Of a stretch of 64,000 nt of DNA, positions 18,693 to 27,807 are shown piece by piece (position 1 is the stretch's first letter; each line of letters opens with the position of its first letter). Under the pieces are notes generated by a model that saw only the letters and a program-made list of their open reading frames with translations, was not told the origin of the DNA and ran no database searches. This DNA is from Gracilibacillus massiliensis (GTDB lineage Bacteria; Bacillota; Bacilli; Bacillales; Amphibacillaceae): contig NZ_CZRP01000011.1 in the NCBI RefSeq assembly GCF_001458115.1, positions 186,001 to 250,000 of the forward strand. The letters run 5' to 3'. A program made the translations under genes and the position numbers.

Positions 18693-18809
18693 GAGAAAAC
18701 CTCCATTTACATAATAAAAGCGCCCAGCTTGGAGCGATAATAGAATAAAATATGTATAATATCTTCAAACCGCAATCGAAGTGCACTCTTGCAGTATAGA
18801 TGCGAAAAT

Positions 18810-18852
18810 ACAATATATTGATGCCTTTTGAATATGAATTACTATATGTTGT
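18810..18852. promoter_or_regulatory. Tandem NrdR boxes
   Basis: Two sites, ACAATATATTGA (18810-18821) and ACTATATGTTGT (18841-18852), match the NrdR core ACwATATATwGT. Their start-to-start distance is 31 bp, the three-turn spacing typical of NrdR targets. They lie in the 375-bp gap upstream of nrdA. The rest of that gap shows a short stem just before nrdA (about 18720-18741) and otherwise nothing recognisable. Confidence 0.7.
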
Positions 18853-19076
18853 ATTTTATACGATGAAGAGGTTTTTGACAACTATAAAATATTAGGGGCT
18901 TCTATCACGAAAACGATAGAAAAGTTGATATGGAAAGGATTACTATGTAAATCCGATTTTAAAAATCCTACAAAAGTCCTGTAGTGTGAAAAATTTGGTG
19001 GTTAACTGTCCATTACTTCGTGATGAATATAAAATAATAAACAGTAAATGTTAAAAATGCAAATGAGGTGACTAAG

Positions 19077-19406
19077 TTGGCGAATTTTGAAGATTTTGCG
19101 AAACTAGATTTGCGAATTGGTACCATAATAGAAGCACAGGAATTCCCGGAAGCTAAAAAACCTGCAATTAAACTTAAGATAGATTTTGGCGAGCTTGGGA
19201 TCAAGCAATCATCTGCTCAAATTACCAAACGCTATCAACCTGAGATTCTAATTGGCAGACAAATAACAGCTGTCGTTAATTTCCCACCACTTAGAATTGC
19301 AGGGTTTAAATCAGAAGTATTAGTTTTAGGTGGAGTGCCGGAAACAGATGATGTAGTATTGTTAAGCCCGGATCAACCAGTGGAGAACGGAACGAAAATC
19401 TCTTAG
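19077..19406 (+). CDS. csaA: CsaA, tRNA-binding-domain export chaperone
   Basis: A 109-residue OB-fold (tRNA_bind) protein, nearly colinear with B. subtilis CsaA: LDLRIGTIIEAQEFPEAKKPAIKL, GIKQSSAQITKRY, and VVNFPPLRIAGFKSEVLVLGG. It is a dimeric chaperone that binds precursor proteins and SecA. The TTG at 19077 is chosen because GAGGTG lies six bases upstream and the frame then starts MANFEDF as in CsaA. An in-frame GTG at 19068 would overlap that ribosome site. It is a single gene with its own terminator. Confidence 0.93.
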   Translation: MANFEDFAKLDLRIGTIIEAQEFPEAKKPAIKLKIDFGELGIKQSSAQITKRYQPEILIGRQITAVVNFPPLRIAGFKSEVLVLGGVPETDDVVLLSPDQPVENGTKIS

Positions 19407-19408
19407 AG

Positions 19409-19439
19409 AGAAGCCTGAATTTTTGAGGGCTTCTTTTTT
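19409..19439 (+). terminator. Terminator after csaA
   Basis: The stem AGAAGCC / GGCTTCT is followed by a run of six T residues. Confidence 0.8.
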
Positions 19440-19532
19440 GTTTGCTATATTTATCAAAATGTAATATATATATTGCAAAAAGTAATCTGATGATGTATTA
19501 TTAAAATATAATATTTCAAGGAGGATCTTTAG

Positions 19533-20045
19533 ATGGGTTTATTTAAAAAGAAATATCAGGATGAACGAGTAACCATTGAGCAAAATAAAATTTACCGGGA
19601 AATTTATATATTGATTTATCTGATATGCTTAGGATCAGTGGTCTATAAAATGGTTAACTTCGGGATCGAGATAGAGCATGTGGCAACAGAAATGATTATT
19701 TTTCTTGTCGCAGGTATTTATTATGGTATTAGGTCCACTCAAAAAGGGCTCTTCTCCTCAGAAGTAGAAATGCATGATAATCGAAGTAAGTGGAGTTTTC
19801 AAACGAAAAATATTTTTTTAGGTGTTGTATTTGGTGTTCTGATTGCTTTGTTTTTTGGTTTTAATAGTGCATTTAGATTTGCGGATAGTACTTCTGAAGC
19901 CGTTAGTTACTTCTTTATTACATTCGGAGCTTCAATGATGTTTTATATTCCTTTTTTAGTAGTATTTATAGTTGTAAGTTATTCAATAGCTAAAAATAGA
20001 AGTGATAAGGCAATTGAAAAGCAATTAGAGGATGCGGAAGAATGA
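19533..20045 (+). CDS. DUF6773-like membrane protein
   Basis: A 170-residue protein with a short charged N-terminus (MGLFKKKYQDERVTIEQNKIYRE) and four membrane segments arranged as two pairs (about 25-42, 50-66, 91-112, 125-150). It ends in an acidic cytoplasmic tail. It resembles the DUF6773 family found beside small XRE regulators in Bacillaceae; the family name is from memory and only moderately secure. The start is ATG behind AAGGAGGAT. Its stop overlaps the start of the downstream XRE gene by 4 bp (ATGA), so the two form a coupled pair. Confidence 0.65.
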   Translation: MGLFKKKYQDERVTIEQNKIYREIYILIYLICLGSVVYKMVNFGIEIEHVATEMIIFLVAGIYYGIRSTQKGLFSSEVEMHDNRSKWSFQTKNIFLGVVFGVLIALFFGFNSAFRFADSTSEAVSYFFITFGASMMFYIPFLVVFIVVSYSIAKNRSDKAIEKQLEDAEE

Positions 20046-20239
20046 AAAATATAAAAATCAAAGTGGCTAGGGTGGAACATGATTTGTCACAGGCGGAGCT
20101 TGCTAAAAAAGTCGGTGTAACGAGACAAACAATAGGTTTAATAGAGCAGGGAAAGTATAACCCCAGTTTACAATTATGCCTATCGATATGTAAGACATTG
20201 GGGAAAACATTGGATGATTTATTTTGGGAAGAAGAGTAA
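20042..20239 (+). CDS. Small XRE-family transcriptional regulator
   Basis: A 65-residue protein that is essentially a single helix-turn-helix domain: LSQAELAKKVGVTRQTIGLIEQGKYNPSLQLCLSICKTLGKTLDDLFW. This is the compact YozG/YvaO-type regulator seen with small membrane proteins in Bacilli. It is coupled by a 4-bp overlap to the upstream membrane protein, and such pairs are usually autoregulatory. No operator was picked out in the short gap 19440-19532. Confidence 0.88.
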   Translation: MKNIKIKVARVEHDLSQAELAKKVGVTRQTIGLIEQGKYNPSLQLCLSICKTLGKTLDDLFWEEE

Positions 20240-20266
20240 GGGACGTTTTTACAAATATCAGTTTAA

Positions 20267-20470
20267 ATGAAGGACAAAAAAAGCGAAAAGGGAGAAAAAG
20301 TGTCCTTCATAAGCGAGATGAAGGACAAAAAGAGCGAAAAGGAAGAAAAAGTGTCCCTCATAAGCGGTATGAAGGACAAAAAGAGCGAAAAGGAAGAAAA
20401 AGTGTCCTTCATAAGCGGTATGAAGGACAAAAAAAGCAAAAAGGAAGAAAAAGTGTCTATCACCCTTGTC
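20267..20470. repeat. 51-bp tandem repeat, four units, each a hairpin
   Basis: Four head-to-tail units of exactly 51 bp begin at 20267, 20318, 20369 and 20420. Each contains GAAGGACA near its start and TGTCCTTC about 35 bp later (degenerate in units 3 and 4), so each can form its own stem-loop. The third and fourth units differ from the others by a few bases. The period is 17 codons and several frames are open on both strands, but there is no ribosome site, so coding is unlikely. It fills the 251-bp gap between the XRE gene and the convergent ABC transporter. Confidence 0.85.
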
Positions 20471-20490
20471 TTAGTAAGTAAATACACTCC

Positions 20491-22215
20491 TTAATTTTGA
20501 TTTTGCTCATATTGAATTTTGTGTAATCGTGCAAATACGCCATTTTCAGTTAGCAAATCCTGATAACTTCCTTCTTCTGCAATGCCATCATTGGTAACTA
20601 CAATGACTCGATCAGCGTCTCGAATGGTAGCTAAACGATGGGCAATGACTAATGTAGTCCGATTTTCTGCGAGTTGATCCAACGACTGTTGAATAATCCG
20701 TTCAGTTTCGGTATCTAACGCTGATGTTGCTTCATCTAAAATCAGAATCGGCGGATTTTTTAAAAAAGTTCTGGCGATCGCTAATCGCTGCTTTTGACCA
20801 CCCGATAATTTTAAGCCTCGTTCACCGATTTGAGTATTATATCTTTCAGGTAGCTTGGCGATCACATCATGTAAATGTGCTTTTTTTGCAGCTTCAATAA
20901 TATCTTTTTCTGAAGCCTGGTGATTGCCATACGCAATATTTTCTCGAACTGTTCCAGTAAAAAGAAATACATCTTGTTGAACAATGCCAATTTGCGCCCG
21001 AAGTGATTTTTGGGTCATTTGGCGAATATCGATGCCATCAATTGTTATAGCCCCACTGTTGACATCATAAAACCTCGGAATTAATGAACAAATGGTTGTT
21101 TTTCCTGCACCAGAAGGTCCTACAAATGCAATCGTTTCACCAGGAGTTATTTTCAAATCAATACCCTCTAATACTTGCTGCTGATCATCATAAGAGAAAT
21201 CAACCTTTTCAAATTTAATGTTACCCTCTAATTTTTCTACATGTATGGCATTTGGATCGTCTTTTATTTCTGGCTCTTTAGACAAGATTTCTCTGAACCT
21301 ACGGAAGCCTGCCATTCCTTTTGGATATAACTCCAATAAGGCACTGATTTTATCAATGGGTTTAATCAAAACATTGGTATACAAAACAAAACTGACTAAT
21401 TCTCCATAAGAAAGCTTACCATTAATGCTTAACCATGCTCCTACTATTAGCACGATCAATGTAAGAAAACGTGTCATCATATAAATACTTGAATGGGTAC
21501 CTGCCATTACTTTGTATGCTTTAATCTTTGCCTTGCGGAATCTGCCATTATCTCCCTTGAATCGGTTTAACTCGAAATCCTCATTCGTAAAAGATTGGAC
21601 AACACGCACACCAGAAACCGCATCTTCTACACGCGCATTGACATCGGCAATATTATGATACATTTGATGCCAAGCCTTGTTCATCGCAATATTACAGTAG
21701 GTTACAAGTGCTACCAATAGTGGAACCATGACTAATGCAATCAGGGCAAGTGTCGGATTAATCGTAAACATAATCCAAAAAGCTCCTGTGAATGTCATAA
21801 TCGCAATAAAAAAATCTTCTGGACCATGGTGGGCAAGCTCACCAATATCAAACAGGTCGTTGGTGATCCGGCTCATAATATGTCCTGTTTTGGTATTATC
21901 AAAGAAACGAAACGATTGGCGCTGGACATGTGTAAATAATTCCTCACGCATATCTGTTTCAATGTTAATCCCTAATTTGTGCCCGAGGTAACTCACGACA
22001 TATTGTAAAAATGTACTTAATAAGTATATAGCAAATAATAAAATACTAATGGTAACAATTAAGTTCCAGTTGCCATCAACTAATAAATCGTCAATTAGCC
22101 ATTGAACAGCGATTGGAAAAGCCAGTTCTAAAATGGCTACAATAACTGCACTGGTGAAATCAATGATAAATAATCGTCTATGTGGTTTATAATAAGAGAA
22201 AAACTGTTTTAACAT
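20491..22215 (-). CDS. ABC exporter, fused permease-ATPase (YwjA-like)
   Basis: About 574 residues: a type IV ABC exporter half-transporter. Six membrane segments occupy residues about 1-310 (start MLKQFFSYYKPHRRLF). The nucleotide-binding domain has Walker A GPSGAGKTT, the signature LSGGQKQRLAI, Walker B ILILDEATSALD and the H-loop IAHRLAT. It works as a homodimer or with another half-transporter. The ATG at 22215 is preferred to one 12 codons upstream because only it follows an AAAGGAG, though at long spacing. Overall it resembles B. subtilis YwjA, a lipid/multidrug-type exporter. Substrate is unknown. Confidence 0.92.
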   Translation of the reverse strand: MLKQFFSYYKPHRRLFIIDFTSAVIVAILELAFPIAVQWLIDDLLVDGNWNLIVTISILLFAIYLLSTFLQYVVSYLGHKLGINIETDMREELFTHVQRQSFRFFDNTKTGHIMSRITNDLFDIGELAHHGPEDFFIAIMTFTGAFWIMFTINPTLALIALVMVPLLVALVTYCNIAMNKAWHQMYHNIADVNARVEDAVSGVRVVQSFTNEDFELNRFKGDNGRFRKAKIKAYKVMAGTHSSIYMMTRFLTLIVLIVGAWLSINGKLSYGELVSFVLYTNVLIKPIDKISALLELYPKGMAGFRRFREILSKEPEIKDDPNAIHVEKLEGNIKFEKVDFSYDDQQQVLEGIDLKITPGETIAFVGPSGAGKTTICSLIPRFYDVNSGAITIDGIDIRQMTQKSLRAQIGIVQQDVFLFTGTVRENIAYGNHQASEKDIIEAAKKAHLHDVIAKLPERYNTQIGERGLKLSGGQKQRLAIARTFLKNPPILILDEATSALDTETERIIQQSLDQLAENRTTLVIAHRLATIRDADRVIVVTNDGIAEEGSYQDLLTENGVFARLHKIQYEQNQN

Positions 22216-22314
22216 GTTAGTATGTACTCCTTTGGTAGATTTGACTAACATATTATATCACGATATGAACCGTTCGTAATCCCCACGCTTTATCAAACTT
22301 TTCCTTAGTACTAT

Positions 22315-22611
22315 CTATAAGAAATTTTTTCTTCTGCCTGATCTGCTTTCGATTGTATAGTGTTGGGGAATCCGACTGGTCTTTTCCATTTCTAATTGGT
22401 AATGGTATGCTGCTGCTTGAAAAACACGATATGCCACCCATAAACCGAACAAGATTTGACTGATGAACGCTATTGTAAATAGAAATGAATGTATAAATTG
22501 ATCGACTAATATTGCAAAAATGATTTGACTTATCAACAATCCTAAATGTCTTAAAAGTAAGATAAAGCTAGCTGTTAAAATAACAATTAGCCAAAAAGTT
22601 TCTATGTTCAT
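22315..22611 (-). CDS. Small membrane protein, unknown function
   Basis: A 98-residue protein with two to three hydrophobic segments (about 6-22, 24-37, 42-67) and a basic C-terminus (SRSGRRKNFL). It starts at an ATG behind AAAGGAG with good spacing, which supports expression. It lies 100 bp upstream of the ABC exporter on the same strand and may be in its operon. No family is recognised. Confidence 0.55.
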   Translation of the reverse strand: MNIETFWLIVILTASFILLLRHLGLLISQIIFAILVDQFIHSFLFTIAFISQILFGLWVAYRVFQAAAYHYQLEMEKTSRIPQHYTIESRSGRRKNFL

Positions 22612-22759
22612 CTAATAAAACTCCTTTACATTAGTTTTTTTAATAGCATTGCCCAATTCAAAAAATATATTAAAATAGATAATATTTTAGCTGTCAGATT
22701 ATGCTACAATATTTTATAGAATATGATTAAGTTGTTTTAGTTTGAGGAGGAACATACAG

Positions 22760-23626
22760 ATGTATTTAGGTGCTATTGAAGCTGGAGGGACAAAATTTGT
22801 TTTAGCAATTGGTAATGAAAAAGGTAATATCATTGAAAAAACAGTTATTCCCACGGAACACCCTGACATTACCATGCCAAAGATCTTAGCATTTTTTGAT
22901 GGAAAAGGTATAGAACGTTTAGGACTCGGTGGTTTTGGCCCAATTGATATTAACGAAACAAGTCCAACATATGGTCAATTACAAAAAACACCAAAGACAG
23001 ACTGGGTCGATTATCCACTTGGTGCCAAACTAAAAGATGGATTAAATATACCTATCATAATAGATACGGATGTCAACGTAGCAGCAATGTCTGAAGCTAA
23101 ATGGGGTAATGCAAAAGATGTAGAATCGTGTTTATACATAACGGTAGGGACTGGAATAGGTGCAGGTGCATATTTTCATGGAAAAACATTAAAAGGATTA
23201 TCACATTCAGAGATGGGACATATTAAAGTGCGTCGTCATCCTGATGACACTTATGATGGCACCTGTCCATATCATGGAGATTGTTTAGAGGGAATAGCAG
23301 CGGGCCCTTCTTTAGAAAAACGGTGGGGCAAAAAAGGTGTCGAATTAGCGGATGATCCAAAAGTTTGGGAAATGGAAGCATTTTATCTTGCACAAGCTTT
23401 GACGAATTATATCTATATATTGTCCCCTGAGAGAATTATTATGGGTGGAGGCGTAATGAAACAAAAACAACTATTCCCATTAATTCGAAAAAATGTTCTA
23501 GAGATGTTAAATGGCTATGTCAGTTCGCCATATTTAACTGAAAAAGAAATCGATCGTTATATTGTTTCTCCTGGCTTAACAGATGAAGCTGGAGTGAAAG
23601 GCGCACTCTATTTAGTGATGCAATGA
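22760..23626 (+). CDS. ROK-family fructokinase
   Basis: A 288-residue sugar kinase. The N-terminal phosphate loop is GAIEAGGTKFVLAIGNE, the sugar-binding region IIIDTDVNVAAMSEAKWGNA, and the ROK signature GTGIGAGAYFHGKTLKGLSHSE. The zinc site follows at GHIKVRRH...GTCPYHGDCLEG. It matches Bacillus ScrK/YdhR/GmuE fructokinases, which phosphorylate fructose (and sometimes mannose) to the 6-phosphate. The ATG at 22760 sits behind TGAGGAGG. An in-frame TTG 18 bp upstream would overlap the ribosome site. It is a single gene with its own terminator. Confidence 0.92.
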   Translation: MYLGAIEAGGTKFVLAIGNEKGNIIEKTVIPTEHPDITMPKILAFFDGKGIERLGLGGFGPIDINETSPTYGQLQKTPKTDWVDYPLGAKLKDGLNIPIIIDTDVNVAAMSEAKWGNAKDVESCLYITVGTGIGAGAYFHGKTLKGLSHSEMGHIKVRRHPDDTYDGTCPYHGDCLEGIAAGPSLEKRWGKKGVELADDPKVWEMEAFYLAQALTNYIYILSPERIIMGGGVMKQKQLFPLIRKNVLEMLNGYVSSPYLTEKEIDRYIVSPGLTDEAGVKGALYLVMQ

Positions 23627-23631
23627 CTAAT

Positions 23632-23662
23632 AAAAGGAATGTTTCTACTAACATTCCTTTTA
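23632..23662 (+). terminator. Terminator after fructokinase
   Basis: A 12-bp stem AAAAGGAATGTT / AACATTCCTTTT with a six-base loop and a trailing TTTT. Confidence 0.75.
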
Positions 23663-23727
23663 CAAAATAGAGCAAGTTAATCGCTTACATCAAAGCTATA
23701 TGCTACAATATCAACGAGGTGATAGAG

Positions 23728-24645
23728 ATGAATAAACTAGAACTAGGAAAAAGTGGCCTACAGGTAAGTGAAATTTCATTAGGTTGTATGCGTATGGATC
23801 AATTGTCAAAACAAGATGCAAATCGCGTGATTGAGAATTCACTTGAATTAGGAATTGATATGTTTGATCATGCAGATATCTATGGTGGTGGCAAGTCAGA
23901 AGAAATTTTTGCTGATGCGATTGAGATGAACTCTAGTATTCGTGAAAAAATGGTAATCCAAACTAAATGCGGGATTCGAGATGGTTTCTTTGATTTTTCA
24001 AAAGAACATATTCTCTCATCTGTTGAGGGTAGTTTAAAACGATTAAAGACAGATTACATAGATATTCTATTGCTACATCGACCAGATACACTAGTTGAGC
24101 CAGAAGAGGTAGCAGAAGCTTTTGATGAACTAAAACGAAGTGGCAAAGTCCGTCATTTTGGTGTAAGTAATCACAATCCAACACAAATTGAACTATTGAA
24201 GAAAAATGTCGAGCAAGAACTTGTGGCAAACCAATTACAATTGAGTATGATGTTTACGCCGATGATTGATGCTGGTTTAAATGTCAATATGGAACATGAT
24301 CCAGCAATCGTAAGGGACGGAGGGATTTTAGATTATAGTCGTCTACATGATATGACCATCCAACCATGGTCACCATTCCAGCACGGATTTTTTGAAGGCG
24401 TATTTGTGGATAATGAGAAGTTTCCTATTTTAAATGAGAAACTTCAAGAATATGCAGATGCAAAAGGTGTAACTAAAACCACGATTGCAATCGCATGGAT
24501 CTTGCGTCACCCTGCACGGATGCAACCGATTGTTGGTACGATGAACCCTGAACGATTACAAGAAATCGCAAAAGCATCTGATGTGAAATTGACTCGAGAA
24601 GAATGGTATGACTTGTATCGTGTGGCAGGGAATAAATTGCCGTAA
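23728..24645 (+). CDS. Aldo/keto reductase (YdhF-like)
   Basis: A 305-residue NADPH-dependent (beta/alpha)8 oxidoreductase. The catalytic Asp and Tyr lie in MFDHADIYGGGKSEEIF, the Lys in MVIQTKCGIRDG and the His in ILLLHRPDT. The cofactor region includes GVSNHNPTQ and a C-terminal IVGTMNPERLQEIAKA. It is closest in style to the E. coli YdhF branch. It starts at ATG 23728 behind GAGGTGAT. Substrate is unknown; it is flanked by a fructokinase and an MFS transporter without clear operon links. Confidence 0.92.
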   Translation: MNKLELGKSGLQVSEISLGCMRMDQLSKQDANRVIENSLELGIDMFDHADIYGGGKSEEIFADAIEMNSSIREKMVIQTKCGIRDGFFDFSKEHILSSVEGSLKRLKTDYIDILLLHRPDTLVEPEEVAEAFDELKRSGKVRHFGVSNHNPTQIELLKKNVEQELVANQLQLSMMFTPMIDAGLNVNMEHDPAIVRDGGILDYSRLHDMTIQPWSPFQHGFFEGVFVDNEKFPILNEKLQEYADAKGVTKTTIAIAWILRHPARMQPIVGTMNPERLQEIAKASDVKLTREEWYDLYRVAGNKLP

Positions 24646-24672
24646 AAAGAAAAAATGTAATAAAAATTATGT

Positions 24673-24705
24673 GAAAAGCGAACCATGATCTTTGGTTCGC
24701 TTTTC
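24673..24705. terminator. Bidirectional terminator between aldo/keto reductase and MFS gene
   Basis: A 13-bp perfect stem GAAAAGCGAACCA / TGGTTCGCTTTTC with a seven-base loop. The T-rich side serves both convergent genes. Confidence 0.8.
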
Positions 24706-24736
24706 GTGTACTAATCTATACAAACTCTTACAATCA

Positions 24737-26014
24737 TCACGACTTAACCTTGTTCATCGATTTGGTGTACCAAACAATTATAGGGAGTAACCCTACGGCC
24801 AAAATACCACCAATAAGAGATAACGTCACAAAACTAGTTTGAGCAGCTACCATGCCAGACAATGCTCCACCAGTTGCACCAGATAAAGCGATCGAGACAT
24901 CTACTGACCCTTGAACTTTAGCACGATTTTTAACAGTGGTAGCATCCACTAGCATCGCAGTCCCGCTTATCAATCCAAAATTCCATCCTAAACCTAATAA
25001 TGCTAATGATAGAATCATCACACTGACTGAACTTTGATCCAGAACAAATGGTAAGATCCCCGCAATCAACAATGTCGATCCAGAGGCAATCGCCATAGTA
25101 TTTCTTCCTAGCTTATCTACTAATACACCTGTAACAAGAGAAGGTAAATACATGGCAGCGATGTGTATGCCTATTACCATACCGATGGCACTTATTGTAT
25201 GACCGTGGTGACCCATATGAACAGGAGTCATCGTCATAATAGCTACCATCACCAATTGACTAGTCACCATAACGATAGCTCCTATTATGATCCCGTTATT
25301 ATTGGTTTTAACTTCTCTTTCAGCCATTTTAGTGGTTTCATTGGAACTGGTCGGTTGATTGGCTAGTGCATTGGCTACTAATAGTGGATCAGGTCTTAGA
25401 AAAATGTATAATATCATTCCTGCAAGTAGATAGGCTGCTGCAGCTAATAAAAATGGACCAGCGAGAGCTGGAATACCGAAAAATAATGCGACTTCTCCCA
25501 TTGGTTCTGTTAAATTAGGACCCGCAACAGCACCGAAAGTAGTAGCGATCATTGCGATACTAACAGAAGTCGCTCTTTGTTTATCACTGGCTAAATCAGT
25601 ACCTGCGTATCTTGCTTGTAAATTTGTTGCCGTACCTGCACCATAGATTAATAAGGAGAAAAAGAGTAAAAATATATTATCACTAACGGCTGCTAACACA
25701 ACTCCTATAGCTCCAATACCACCTGTAATAAATCCGGAAGCAAGACCCATTCTTCTGCCATTTCGTTGAGAAATTCGCCCTACTAAAAATGCTGCAAGGG
25801 CTGATCCTAATGTGAAAATAGCAACAGGAAGCCCTGCATAACTGTCTGTACCTAACATATCTTTAGCTAATAAAGCCCCGACGGTTATACCAGCAGCTAG
25901 TCCAGCACCGCCAAAAATTTGCGATAAAATAACAAAAATTAATGTCCGCTTGTATAAATGCTTTCTTTTAGTCTCCGATTCCAGATATGGTTGAAGAGAG
26001 GGATTTCCTTTCAT
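24737..26014 (-). CDS. MFS transporter
   Basis: A 425-residue major facilitator protein with 12 predicted membrane segments and a long central loop (about 205-225). The first loop carries the MFS motif as LVGRISQRNGRRMGLASG, and a related GVLVDKLGRNTMAIASG opens the second half. It starts at ATG behind AAAGGTG. The sequence resembles YdgK/YttB-type efflux MFS proteins of Bacillus. The substrate is not predictable. The 203-bp gap upstream to the peptidase gene shows no recognisable site. Confidence 0.88.
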   Translation of the reverse strand: MKGNPSLQPYLESETKRKHLYKRTLIFVILSQIFGGAGLAAGITVGALLAKDMLGTDSYAGLPVAIFTLGSALAAFLVGRISQRNGRRMGLASGFITGGIGAIGVVLAAVSDNIFLLFFSLLIYGAGTATNLQARYAGTDLASDKQRATSVSIAMIATTFGAVAGPNLTEPMGEVALFFGIPALAGPFLLAAAAYLLAGMILYIFLRPDPLLVANALANQPTSSNETTKMAEREVKTNNNGIIIGAIVMVTSQLVMVAIMTMTPVHMGHHGHTISAIGMVIGIHIAAMYLPSLVTGVLVDKLGRNTMAIASGSTLLIAGILPFVLDQSSVSVMILSLALLGLGWNFGLISGTAMLVDATTVKNRAKVQGSVDVSIALSGATGGALSGMVAAQTSFVTLSLIGGILAVGLLPIIVWYTKSMNKVKS

Positions 26015-26217
26015 AGCCTAACACCTTTCTATACTGATACCGATACAGAACAACTGGTTCTATAAAGTTGAATGATTTGTATGCTTAAATTAAAACATAT
26101 AAAGAGTAAATAGGATAGTTAAACCGCTTGTTTCAATTTGAAAGGTGCTCAAAAATTATTAAAGGAAATAGAATTTAAAAATAATATAAGAATATTTTTC
26201 TTTATAAATTGTCTTGT

Positions 26218-27408
26218 TTATAAGTACAATGTTGCTAACATAATGCCTAATGTTTCCTGATAAATCTCCTCGAACTGAGAAATAGGCAGAGGATTTACAC
26301 CCATACCTAATTCGACCGTGTAACCTGGCTGTTGGAACTCTTGGATAAACCAGTCTTTATACCCAGCGAAACTATCTACATATTGAATTGGTTGATAACC
26401 ACTAACACGACTAAATTCCTCTACTATCGTTTGTGATTGAGGTGGTTCTAACCCTTGAAAACCCCAAAAAATAACTTCACCTTGCGTATGAAAAGCGTTC
26501 ACAATTTCAAATGGCCGCTGTTGTGCTAATTGCTCCATTGCAATAGCCTCCGGTTCAGTTAATGGCTGGTACCCTGGAAAGTCACGTGGGCTTGGTGAAG
26601 TCGGCTTACGTCCTGCTTCTGTATCCCAAAGGGCTGGATATTGATTGTTGAGATCAACTCCGTTAATATTTGCCTTCCATCCTGAGAAATCGTTGCTGCC
26701 ATTATTTAATGCGAGTACAGACTCGCGTAAATCTCCAGCTGCTTCTGCTCCATTTAGCACCAGGTCCACACCATCAGGATTAACCATCGGAACCAATGAT
26801 AATGTATTGGTTTCAAAAAGAGGGAGCAGGTTCAGTCCACGAATGGAGTTGTTATTTGTAAGTGCTAATGCATATTCATTAATAAACCTCATAATTACAG
26901 GTGTTGTTATCCACTCATTAGCATGAAAAGAACCGTTTATATGTTTTTGGCGAGATCCTCTGCCAATTTGCAATTCGATGATATCTTTTTCTAAAACGGA
27001 CTGACCAATAATTTGTGTTTGAATAAAAGGATAAACAGTAACCAATTGTTGAATATCTGTCAGCATTGTTTGATAAGAATAATTATTTTCATTTGATACT
27101 ACGAGGTTAGTCACTCGATGGGGGAGTATGAGCTTTTGGCCAATTTGTAATTGAGTTGGTTGAATGGTGGGATTAAGTAATAATAAGGCATCCACAGGTA
27201 ATGATATGCTTTGTGACAAGTGCCAAAGCGTATCATTTGCCTGGATTGAATGGGATTGGAGTATAAACCCAGGGATCTCAATCTCTTGACCAACGGCTAA
27301 TTGATTTGGATTTAATGGTGGGTTGGACGCTTGGATTAAAGGAAGTGGTATTTGAAACAATTGACTGTAATACCATAGGGAATCACCTTTTCGAACACGT
27401 ACTCTCAT
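26218..27408 (-). CDS. LysM-M14 peptidase, gamma-D-glutamyl-diamino acid endopeptidase type
   Basis: A 396-residue protein with two N-terminal LysM peptidoglycan-binding repeats (about 1-47 and 52-97, each ending in VGQEIEIP/IGQKLILP) followed by an M14 zinc carboxypeptidase domain. Zinc ligands His and Glu lie in GSFHANEWITTP, the third His in NAFHTQGEVIFW, and the catalytic Glu in YTVELGMGVNPLP. The layout is that of endopeptidase I of Lysinibacillus sphaericus and YqgT, which cut gamma-D-Glu-diaminopimelate bonds in muropeptides. There is no signal peptide, so it may act in the mother cell or cytoplasm on recycled peptides. It is a single gene. Confidence 0.93.
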   Translation of the reverse strand: MRVRVRKGDSLWYYSQLFQIPLPLIQASNPPLNPNQLAVGQEIEIPGFILQSHSIQANDTLWHLSQSISLPVDALLLLNPTIQPTQLQIGQKLILPHRVTNLVVSNENNYSYQTMLTDIQQLVTVYPFIQTQIIGQSVLEKDIIELQIGRGSRQKHINGSFHANEWITTPVIMRFINEYALALTNNNSIRGLNLLPLFETNTLSLVPMVNPDGVDLVLNGAEAAGDLRESVLALNNGSNDFSGWKANINGVDLNNQYPALWDTEAGRKPTSPSPRDFPGYQPLTEPEAIAMEQLAQQRPFEIVNAFHTQGEVIFWGFQGLEPPQSQTIVEEFSRVSGYQPIQYVDSFAGYKDWFIQEFQQPGYTVELGMGVNPLPISQFEEIYQETLGIMLATLYL

Positions 27409-27807
27409 TTGAATTTCCTCCGATCTTAGACATTATTTTATCTTATGAAGAAAATTAAAGATTTATGAACAAATGAAAATTCAAAAAGTGGAAGTTTTAA
27501 CTTCTATTGATTATTATTATCGTCTTTAATACCCTCCGCTACGGGATTTGAGCTATAGCTGTGGTGAAACAGAGGCTAACTTCTTGATAAGTGTTGCTAG
27601 CAATCAATGGGAGTAAAACGTTAGTAATGAAATTTATCAGAAAATCGTCCACTTAACTTCATGTTTTACAGTTGATTCCCAAAGAGAGCATATCAAAGAA
27701 GGGTAGCCCCCGATAAAAATATCACGTAATCACTGTTTATCAGCGGTGACCATAGATTAGCATTTTTTCGAATAAGCTATCTCAAATCAGTGAAATAGAT
27801 ACACTTA
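27409..27807. other. Gene-free stretch, nothing recognised
   Basis: A 399-bp stretch between the LysM-M14 gene (its upstream side) and the 3' end of the SDR gene. It has no open frame with a ribosome site, no strong terminator and no clear repeat. Base composition is locally more GC-rich than in other gaps. It could be a decayed gene or an undetected RNA. Confidence 0.4.

Noticed and set aside
20224-20494. Repetitive Lys/Glu-rich small protein in the 51-bp array
   Set aside because: Frames are open on both strands simply because the 51-bp unit lacks stops. No ribosome site precedes any start.
26218-27408. LysM-M14 protein as a secreted phage or prophage lysin
   Set aside because: There is no signal peptide, no holin and no phage genes nearby. 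The architecture matches the chromosomal endopeptidase I/YqgT family.
27409-27807. Possible riboswitch or RNA gene in the gap before the SDR gene
   Set aside because: No recognisable riboswitch core, no terminator and no pairing strong enough to argue for a structured RNA could be read.
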